DNA from: Agrostemma githago
Lineage: Eukaryota; Streptophyta; Magnoliopsida; Caryophyllales; Caryophyllaceae
DNA length: 64,000 nt
Assembly (NCBI GenBank): GCA_958450325.1
Contig: OY288259.1
Coordinates: forward strand, 61,964,987-62,028,986
Direction of reading: 5' to 3'
Under the pieces are notes generated by a model. That model was not told the origin of the DNA and ran no database searches. It worked only from the letters and a program-made list of their open reading frames with translations. Every line of letters starts with the position of its first letter. Position 1 is the first letter of the stretch. Positions 55,433 through 64,000 of this stretch are shown piece by piece. The translations under genes and the position numbers were made by a program.

Positions 55433-57706
55433 CTAACGCGTGTCCACTAGACAGCAGAATGTTTGTTGTATTTGGTGTGCAAGTTCTTCAGCACTCAGCT
55501 TGCATTCAATTCCAATCTGCACAAATAAATAAGAATTCAAATAAATAAGCTAGCTAAAAAAAATTATCTTCCTTTTTTTTTTTTTACTATTTTAATTATA
55601 TACGAAATATTACCGAGTATAACAATAATTTATAAAAGGCTGTATTTAAGGATTGAATAACTTTCGGATTTAGTATATATTAACTTAAAAATTTAAGATT
55701 AAATTACACATACATCAGTGTAATTAAAGCATGTATATTGAGAATTTATTCATTCTGTGTTGTTTCTTAAGTACAACCTGTAGAACTGTATTTATAATTT
55801 TTCATAATAAAAATATGTATATTCACGTCACTTTATCAGATATATAGTTAATTTGCCAAACCGATACTAAATTTTAAACTTGTATTTTTCAAATTTCAAT
55901 TAATTTTTCAGATAATTTTATCGAACAAAATAAAAAAAATGTAATACGGAGTATAAATAAGACAAACTTATTGTAATAATTTGAGTTTTAATTTGTACAA
56001 TGTACATACCTTGATGGTGAAAGAAGTGAGCATGGTATCCTCATAAGTACTAATGCTAATTTGAAGAATCTCAAGAAAAAGTTCTTCAAGAGTCGACACA
56101 ATCTTCGCAACATGTCCCGGAATTCTGGTAGAAATCGTCTTCAGAAGTAGATTTGATCCCGAAAACTTCACCTCAACTTCGGCCAATGGAGATTTCGAGT
56201 TGGCCACCACAAGGTCATCATTATTCATCGAAGAGGTCGACGATGAATGGGATGAAGATAAAGATGAAGATAATAATAAGTCTATAGGATGAGTATTAGT
56301 AATTATCCTTGGCCTAATAATGATATTATTGTAATTAGGGCTACTTGGTTGAGGTGTCCTTGGACTTAAGGGTAGGTTACTTAAGGGAGGTAGTAATCTA
56401 GGGCTTGAGAGTAGTACTACCCTTGGACTAAGGACTTGATCACTATATGCTTTTCTTTGTTTCTTTGCTTCAAGTGATTGAAGTACTTGTTGTAGCTCAC
56501 TTATGTAATCCACTACTCCTCCTATTATTGATGCTTGATCACCCTATTAATCACAATCATATGTCAACCAGCTCAGTTAATTAATCGGTAACTTAAAGTC
56601 AAGGCAACTGCAACCTATGACAAGGACGATTCAAAACCTCGTCAGCATTATAATAATCATCCTTATGACCACTTTATATTAACACGAAAAAGAAAATTGA
56701 AACCATGCATAGAGTACCGTGTCATGAACATATACATCGTTTAATTCTGATTTTCTTAATTTATTCATCATCTGTTACGTACATTTATAACCGAAATCTT
56801 GTCTTGTTGTGTGACAAAGTAAAATTTGAAATGAATGTAAATTATCGAGTAATAACGAAATTGTTTTATAGGATAGTTTAATTAAGGAAATATAAACAAA
56901 AATAATTATTATGTTGTTTGTATAATGTTAATACTATGCATGTCTTCTAACAACCAATTTAAAATGTTAAAGAAATACGTTACTCTCTTCGTCTCATTCA
57001 ACGGTTATTTATTAAGGAGTACTCTTGTATGTATGAAAGATTTCAAACATAGATAACTATTGAGAAAGACGGTGAGAGAGTATAATGAACTCTATGAATT
57101 GAAGACAAAATTGACCACACAAAACAAATAAAGGGATTGTTTAAGGTTACAAGATACACATTTTGTATGGCCTATTTACATGCAAATAAATTAATTACAC
57201 AAGTACTTATTCTAATATTTCAATCTCTCGTCGTGATTTATTTACGTAATTCTTTTTTTGATTAACTTATAAACACGTGTCCTAAGGACTAAGGTCACAC
57301 ACTTCTCGCACATATTAGAAAAACCGTATTCAGAATATAAAAAGAGACTTACTCTCTTAACATAGAAGCAAGGCATAAGAGACCTCAAAACCGAAATATG
57401 TTCATTCATTTGCTTCCTTCGATTCCTCTCAACGGCTATATGAGACATCGTCTTACTATTATCTTCATCTTCTTCATCTCGAATTATCTTTGCCCGCTTT
57501 CTCTTAGGTTGTTCATCGAGCTCAGTCTCGTCAGACACTGCTTGAAACCCTAGACCTCGACTCGTCGTCTCTTCTTCTTCTTGCAAACCTTCTAAAGCAT
57601 CAAAGATGCTAAATAGGGCTTCCGGAGATTCCGGAAGCTTCGAGAAACTTGGACTATCTTCTCCAAATTCTAACCCTTCAAAGAAACTTGACATGCTCTC
57701 ACTCAT
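55433..57706 (-). CDS. SPCH: bHLH transcription factor SPEECHLESS
   Basis: Exons 57706-57353, 56543-56010 and 55516-55433 (all phase 0, GT-AG) encode 323 residues. The bHLH (about 87-140) carries HIAVERNRRKQMNEHISVLR, MPCFYVKRGDQASIIGGVVD and YISELQQVLQSLEAKKQRK, characteristic of the SPCH/MUTE/FAMA group. The following region has SP/TP sites (VLSPRVV, SSPRL, PLSPRTPQPSSPN), which marks SPCH, whose MAPK target domain lies here; it is shorter than in Arabidopsis (323 versus about 364 residues overall). The C-terminal ACT-like dimerisation domain starts near 235 (LAEVEVKFSGSNLLLKT) and ends in ECKLSAEELAHQIQQTFC plus six extra residues. SPCH starts the stomatal lineage in young epidermis, acting in the nucleus with ICE1-type partners. 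Confidence 0.95.
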
Positions 57707-59516
57707 GTTTTCTATTAGGGTTTCGACAATACTGAGAGTCGTAGTTACAGCCTAAAGTACACAACTTAAAACGGTCACAAGGCTAGCTACAACTGATTTG
57801 ATTTTTTTGGTTCAACGAACAACTGATCTGATTTTTTTTTTTTTGGTTCAATGAACAGCTGATGTGATACACATAGCAAAAGCACGATATAGTAGATAAA
57901 AGAGTTAAACTATCACCATCTAAGTGATTTTCTCTTAGGGTTTCGACACTGAGAGTCGTAGTTACATCCTAAAGTACACACGACTTAAATGAAAGATCTC
58001 AAGGTAAATTATAGTGAGATGGTATTATATATATATATATATATATGTGAGTTTTTGTGTATAGAGAAATGCTAGGGTTTGTGTGTGAGTATAATACAAG
58101 AGAATAAATTAAAAAAACATGTGTAGTATCTTAAATGGAAAGGAGACATGATATATATACTTGTAATACTTGTAATATATAAGAGTATGAGTATATTAAT
58201 AGCAAAGGGGGACATTTTTGGGTCCATGAGATTTTTATAGTTATGAGATGTTGTTGTCCGACATGAAACCGTCTCACGTAAATTCACGATAATTACTGAG
58301 ATTATTTCAATACATAAAGAAGAATTTGTAAAATTTATCTAGGTCTTACGTAAATTAAATAAGTACGGAGTACATGATTATTTTTAACGCAAATTATTGT
58401 ATAAGATTTTATCGTAATGTTGTATTATTTTCATAACCTAATGATATGAGTTTGATCGATGATAAGCGACATAGACTAATAAAACATGTCGTTCATGATA
58501 ATAATGTTATTTTCCGAATTGGAAAATGTTTTTGTGCCATCGTGCACCGTTTAAATCAACACAAAAAAATTACAGAAACGTTCTCTTGATAATTAATATT
58601 AATATTTTTACTTTTTAATGTTATGTTTTACACTAAATTATATAAACAATATTACAAATAATTTATTCTGAAATTAAGTATTCTTAAGATAAATAAAATA
58701 TACTCGGTATTTTTTTTTCTAATACTATTATTATAATGATATTATTATTATTATAAAATAATGTCAACTAGAAGTAAATAATCAAGTGGGGCTCGTGACT
58801 TTTTTTAATGCTCTCGCATTTCCTCCTCCATCATACATTCACAAATGACCAATTACTTCCTTTTTGCCAAGAAAAATAAATTATACTCTTATATTTTAAA
58901 AATACGGTTTCTCAACAGTATTATTAAGAGCGATGAGAGATCATAATATAAATGATTATTAGTCGATTTTCTTTATTATTTAATTGATCAAAATTATACT
59001 CCGTAGTGTACAAGTTAACTTATTTTTCGACGACACATATGTTTAATTTCGACTATACTTAAGATCAAGTTGGCGGTAGCGTTGATGCAGATGATAAAGA
59101 CGCTCGTGTCCAATCTCTTGTTCACCACCAATTTGCCCTAATTATCGTCCGACCTAGCTTAGTCGCCTTTTTTAGCTTCTATATCAAATAAATGATGTAC
59201 ACGAAGTATTTATACTCTGTTCGTTCAAATCCAAAGGATACGTTTGCTTTTTCACATTTGTCGAGACACATTTACACCGTCAATATCTTTCGTTTTACAT
59301 TAACAAAAATTATAAAAATCGATATTAATTCTTAATCTACTCACAAAGATGAATCAAACAAGATTCCACATGACTATATTTTCTCTTATAGATTGTCGGT
59401 AATATTAACCATGATCTCTTGAGTTGTGAATAGTGTTCAAAAGGGAATCGTACCCTTTGGATTCGAACGGAGGAGTATATAGTTTCTGTCCAGTAACCCA
59501 AACAATAGGTAATCCA
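57707..59516. other. SPCH upstream region and spacer
   Basis: Contains a duplicated ctcttaggg/gtcgtagttac phrase (57711-57755 and 57930-57985), a (TA)n tract near 58024-58046 and several TACGGAGTA/ACTCCGTA words. SPCH regulatory sequence should lie here, but no specific site could be proven. No gene recognised. Confidence 0.45.
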
Positions 59517-59641
59517 ATCTTCTTATCGACTGGTAATTAAAGAAAAAGTCGTGATTTTTTTTCCTAGCGAACTTTTTACAATCTTCTTATCGACTGGTAA
59601 TTAAAGAAAAAGTCGTGATTTTTTTCCTAGCGAACTTTTTA
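59517..59641. repeat. Near-perfect 63-bp tandem duplication
   Basis: The segment atcttcttatcgactggtaa...gtcgtgatttttt...gcgaactttttac is present at 59517-59578 and again at 59580-59641 with only a T-run length difference. Confidence 0.9.
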
Positions 59642-59687
59642 CTAAATTCTAACGATATTTTTCACCGAATACTCTATATTAGTGTAA

Positions 59688-59934
59688 AGCCCTGTTCTTT
59701 TCGGCTGAAACAAGGCTGAGCTGAGCTGGTCTGATAGGAGCTGAGCTGGACTGATAGAAGCTGAACTGAGTTGAGCTGAATTTATAGAAGCTGAAACTAA
59801 TAATTTCTTATATAAATTATCTAATAATTTTAAGAAAAATATTGGAGCTGAGCTGAGCTGATAAGAGCTGGGCTGAGCTGATAAAAGCTGAGCTGTCTAA
59901 AACGGGCTGAAATTAAGCCGAAAAGAACAGGGCC
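59688..59934. mobile_element. PIF/Harbinger (Tourist)-like MITE, 247 bp
   Basis: Ends agccctgttcttttcggct and its reverse partner agccgaaaagaacagggcc are bordered by TAA at 59685-59687 and 59935-59937, the 3-bp target duplication of PIF/Harbinger elements. The interior is an expanded gagctgagctg simple repeat. Confidence 0.8.
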
Positions 59935-59937
59935 TAA

Positions 59938-60254
59938 GTCGTATAAGGCGGCCTTGGATGGATGGGGGTCCCCAAATGAAAAAAATCTTCATTTAATTTC
60001 TACTAACATATTTCTGAAATTCTGATACACTATCATTTACTAGAAACACGAAAATATTGGGTGAAACTTTATTACACTATACTTTAAACTCCCATATTTA
60101 AGAACCTACCCTTATTTCTAAGGGAGGCCCCTCCATTGTAAAGGAGGTGTCTTATTACAGAGTACAGAAGACAAATTCAGAAGTTGGATTTCAACCTTGA
60201 TTCTAATATTAAAGTGTTTGATTGTGACTCTTGATACCCTCTTTTTTGTAGTTT
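59938..60254. other. Spacer, possible decayed element
   Basis: Contains ggggtccccaaatgaaaaaa near 59966 and gggaggcccctccattgtaa near 60121, which look like remains of inverted ends, but no border could be fixed. No gene. Confidence 0.35.
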
Positions 60255-60740
60255 TCTCCCCCTATATATTTCAAATTTCGTAAAAAAACTTCAAAGAGTC
60301 GGCCTCTCAATAACGTTATAGAGACATCAATCGTCACTCACATGATGAGGAAATGAAGTTATGTAGATTACAATTTCCATGTTAATGAGACGCACAGACA
60401 GTTTCTCAGTAACGTTATTGAGAGATCGATCACACGTACACATGATGAGGAGATGAATTGAAGTTATGTACGTAAATTCTGTTTTCCATGTTAGGAGACG
60501 ATATTTCAGTAGATCAAACCTGCTTTTGAAATTTCAAATTTATACTCGTAGTAAAAATACCTGCTTTCTTCCCCTATATATTTCAAATTTCGTAAAAAAT
60601 TTCATAGAGATGGTCTCTCAATAACGTTATTGAGAGATCGATCGCTTTTTGAAATTTCAAATTTATAGTAGTAAAAAAAACATGTTTTCTCTCCCTATAT
60701 ATTTCAAAATTCGTAAAAAAAAAACTTTATAGAGACGATA
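60255..60740. repeat. Repeat field with a 24-bp perfect palindrome
   Basis: The phrases atatttcaaatttcgtaaaa, ctctcaataacgttatt and gaaatttcaaatttata recur two to four times. The best copy at 60614-60637 is a perfect palindrome made of TCTCTCAATAAC and its reverse complement. The same core occurs in the ATL intron near 3268. Confidence 0.65.
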
Positions 60741-60982
60741 TTGTTTGCTGAAACCATTTAGAAAAATATAACCGATATGCGTTGAAATGATCATTAGTTT
60801 TTAACAAAGGATTTATATATAACTTGTTTCGTCTGATGGAGAATATATAAATCCGCTCTCGCCGTTCAAACAAGTGGTCAGAACTTCGATTCCTTACCCT
60901 TTATATGTCTATACATAACTAGACTCGGGTTGAAACCCGCGGGTCAAAATTTGTGACGAGTATGGTTCACCGGGTTGTACAC
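60741..60982 (-). other. 3' flank of the ankyrin-PGG gene
   Basis: Probable 3' UTR region; contains cgggttgaaacccgcgggtc near 60928. No gene recognised. Confidence 0.4.
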
Positions 60983-63900
60983 TTAAACGACGGATGCAGG
61001 ACTCTCGGACGCTCGACTGATAACAACCGTGTTAGATTTCGTAAACAACCGAGATTCATTCCGTCTAAACGAAGGCATCGAGGTTAGACCAAACGGGCTC
61101 GACTGCTCGGACCAAACACCCGGCGACAAACTATCCTCGAACCCGGCTTTATTACCCCGACAACACCTCCCACACGTAACTCGACCAACGAGCTTCCCCA
61201 CGACACCTCGAACCAATTTAAACGGCTTATAAAGAAGCGGCCAAAACGTCGAGACGACAATCAACGCACCAACGAACGCAGCCGAACACAACACGATCAC
61301 GACGATCGCAACCCACTTAACCTTAGGCGACATAATCGCGTACACCCCGGTCATAAACGCTACGATCGTGCCACATAACGAGAGTTGAAGCAACGAGACA
61401 CATAAGTCGATTAGGGGTGTCGCTTTCGGGTGAGCCTCCCAAATCATAGCGCCGATCACGGTGAACAACACCATCATCGAACTACACATGGCTAACGTGT
61501 TGGTGATCGAGAAGACGAGGAACGCTGCTGTCGTTCCTAGGGTGGCCGTCCCGTTCGTGTTGTCTACACCGCCTGGGACGGTGAACCCTGCCGCGAATGT
61601 TATGGTGGCTAATAGAGCCGCGACCACGGACAACGTGTTGTTCATGTCTTTGAGGGATGTTCGTCGTTGTAAGTACTTGAATTTGAAGATTTTTAGGGTC
61701 GGGTCGAGGCGTATTTCTCGACACATTTCTCCCTGCATTGTAGATGAAAAACTACGTTATTACTTTGACTCTTTAGATTACACGTCATTTTAAGTCAAAA
61801 TATGCTGAATTTTCATAAAATTAGCCGAGGAACGTAGAAGAAAATATTTTGGAAAACTCGAGAATGGTTCAATAATCCCTTATTTATTAAAACGATGTCA
61901 TTTAAAGCTCTACTCGTTAACCTTCAATTATAAACGCTTACGTGCCAGCATCACAAATATTTGAAAAATAAAATAATGTGAAGCATAAAATAAAATAAAT
62001 ATAAATAATTTCTTTGAACAAAACTTCCCACTATATATGTTGAAAAAACCGTCAAAATAAATAAATAAATCGATCCAAAGAAAAATATAATTAAATGTAA
62101 TATTCGTCGTAATTTACCATATAATATTAATATATTACTTTAAACACTAAAAAATATTACTCCATGAACTAAAATTTTTAAATTTTTTTAAAAAAAATAT
62201 TAATATATTATTTTAAACACTTAAAAGTAGGGTCGTGTTTTTTTTTTCCAACGAGCTTTTAGTCAATTCTAACGAAATATGCAGGAGTTGAAGTTTGACA
62301 TACCCATTTGCTGGAATCGTAGCGCTCCTCGAGTAAATCCAAGACGGTTTTTCCCCTCCTATCGACAATATCTAGCTCGACTCCCTTCGTCTCCAACAAC
62401 ATTTTAGCGAGCCTAACATCGTCCCACCTAATCGCACGATGTAGAGGCGTCTCCTTGTCGATTCCGACCAGTCGATTCTTCAACTCATGCACATAATTCG
62501 GGTTATCCAACAACTCCTTGTACAACTCGTACCACAAACTATCATTTCGATCACATCGTTTCTCGATCAAATCCAAACCCGTCTTCCCGTTTCTATTCTG
62601 GATACTAAGCTCGATACCTTTCGTATGCACCAACGTCTTCGCTAGCTTGACATCGTCCCACTCGACCGCTATATGTAGAGGTGTCACACCACTACTTCCT
62701 CTATGATTCTTCAATTTTTGTAGCGTGTCGGGGTTCGACAACAACTCCTTGTATCGCTCGAACCAAAACCCGTCTATGTTTCTATGCGTACATCGTTCTT
62801 CGATCATGTCTACCGCGGTTTTGCCATTATTGTCGCGAATATCGTTCTCGACACCCTTGACGTCGAGTAGAACTTTCGCTAGCTTCTTCGAATTTTGAGC
62901 TATTGCCCTATGTAAAGGCGTCGATCCATTCATGTCAACGCGATTCTTCATCTCGTAACTTACGAGTGGATTCGACAACAACTCCTCGTATAAATCGTAC
63001 CATAAGCTATCGATATGATCATAGCATTTCTCCTCGATCAAATCCAAACCGGTTTTCCCGTTCGCGTCCTTGATGTTGAATTTTAGGCCTTTGCTTTGAA
63101 CCAACGTTTTCGCTAGGATTAGGTCGTCTTGTTCGATTGCTATGTGCAACGGTGTCGCTCCTCCTCGTCTACCTTTCCGATTCTTCATCTTCTGAAACCG
63201 TTCTTGATTTCCCAACAAATTCTTGTACAATTCGTACCAATATACGTCGTTTGATCGAGTACTACTACTACTACTACACCGTTCTTCGATCAAATCCAAG
63301 GCCGATACACCATTATTGTCCTTGATCTCGATCAATTTTACCCCCTTCGTCTCAATCAACGCCTTCGCTAGTCTTCTTGAATTCTGTCTTATTGCTCGAT
63401 GGACCGACGTAGCTCCGTTGTTGTCGACCCTATTCTTCAATTCGTGTGTCATGATCATCGGATTTGCTAAAATCTCGGTATAAACCTCGAAGAAATCATT
63501 ACTATTACTATTACCATTAGTCACGCAACAACGTTCCTCGAGCAAATCCAACGCCGTCTTATGATTCAAGTCCTCGATGTCCAACTTTACGCACGTCGTT
63601 TCTAAAAGTATTCTCGTTAGTTCAACGTCGTTGCGTTCAATTGCTCGATGCAAAGACGTCGATCCATTACCATCAACGCGATTCTTCAATTCCTTCGACA
63701 ACAACATAGGATTCGAGAGCAACTCTTTGTACAACTCCTTTAACTTACCGTTATTGTAATACTTTTCCTCGAGTAAATCCAACACGGTTTTCCCATTCTC
63801 ATCCTCGACATCAAGGTGTACACCCTCGACTTCTAACAACGCTTTCGTCAATCCAATGTCGTCACGTTCTATGGCTCGATGAAGTGGAGTTGCACCCTCG

Positions 63901-64000
63901 CTGTCGAGCTGATTCTCGAGTCCTAGCATCATTGGATTCGCTAACAACTCTTTGTACGCCTCGTATTGTAACGAGCTTATATGATGAAGAGGCGTTTGTC
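60983..64000 (-). CDS. Ankyrin-repeat membrane protein with C-terminal PGG domain (partial, 5' end outside window)
   Basis: Exon 64000-62304 (incomplete at the window edge, continuing as QTPLHHISSLQYEAYKEL) joins exon 61732-60983 in phase 0 (TGG/gtatgt, gcag/GGA), giving at least 814 residues. The first exon is seven full tandem units of about 75-85 residues plus a partial one. Each unit has an ankyrin core (GATPLHRAIERDDIGLTKAL...DVEDENGKTVLDLLEE) and a linker like YKELLSNPMLLSKELKNRVD. The second exon carries a PGG-type membrane module: a VVAALLATITFAAGFTVPGG start, then further helices near LAMCSSMMVLFTVIGAMIW, LCGTIVAFMTGVYAI and VAIVVIVLCSAAFVGALIVV. Plant ankyrin-PGG proteins such as ACD6 relatives sit in membranes and often act in defence; the exact role here is unknown. 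Confidence 0.9.

Overview
This is a nuclear genomic window from a flowering plant, most likely a eudicot. The evidence is intron-rich genes with GT-AG junctions, plant-only gene families (SPEECHLESS, WRKY, FTSH11, ATL20-type RING, DUF3444 J-protein, ankyrin-PGG), a nuclear tRNA gene and abundant Stowaway, hAT and Harbinger-type elements. The dense minisatellites and the recurrent TACGGAGTA and agacggtttctc words suggest Caryophyllales, but that is a weak inference. I see no bacterial, viral or organellar segment, no intact LTR retrotransposon and no CRISPR array.

Layout. 1-4.8 kb: repeats, a relic of an ATL-like exon, and a two-exon secreted GUB_WAK/RING gene (+) whose RING lacks one zinc ligand. 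4.8-8.4 kb: gene-free, repeats and a Stowaway MITE. 8.5-11.6 kb: ten-exon spermine/spermidine synthase gene (+), followed by a decayed pyruvate-kinase-like relic. 12.8-14.2 kb: intronless fasciclin-domain gene (+) with a tandemly repeated promoter motif. 14.2-18.5 kb: MITEs and three minisatellites. 18.5-24.4 kb: DnaJ-DUF3444 gene (+) with a long leader. 26.0-27.1 kb: eIF3g (+). 27.1-31.4 kb: ~330-bp satellite array with a LINE-like insertion. 31.9-37.3 kb: 16-exon FTSH11 (-). 38.8-43.2 kb: ten-exon polypyrimidine-tract-binding protein (-). 46.1-49.3 kb: three-exon membrane protein (-) with a tRNA-Glu(CTC) gene on the opposite strand of its first intron. 52.6-54.7 kb: group III-like WRKY (+). 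55.4-57.7 kb: SPEECHLESS (-). 61.0-64.0 kb: ankyrin-PGG membrane protein (-), cut by the window edge.

The genes do not form a pathway or cluster; this is ordinary plant gene order with housekeeping (SPMS, eIF3g, FTSH11, PTB, tRNA), developmental (SPCH) and stress or immunity type genes (ATL, WRKY, ANK-PGG). Exon structures were assembled by hand, keeping reading phase across every junction and using remembered family conservation; no alignment was run.

No wholly new system is evident. The most unusual points are the Cys-to-Phe change in the RING finger, the shortened WRKY zinc loop (C-X6-C), two GC-AG introns and a candidate poison exon beside a pyrimidine tract in the PTB gene, the tRNA gene inside an intron, seven tandem ~80-residue ankyrin units, and different minisatellites occupying nearly every long intron and spacer.
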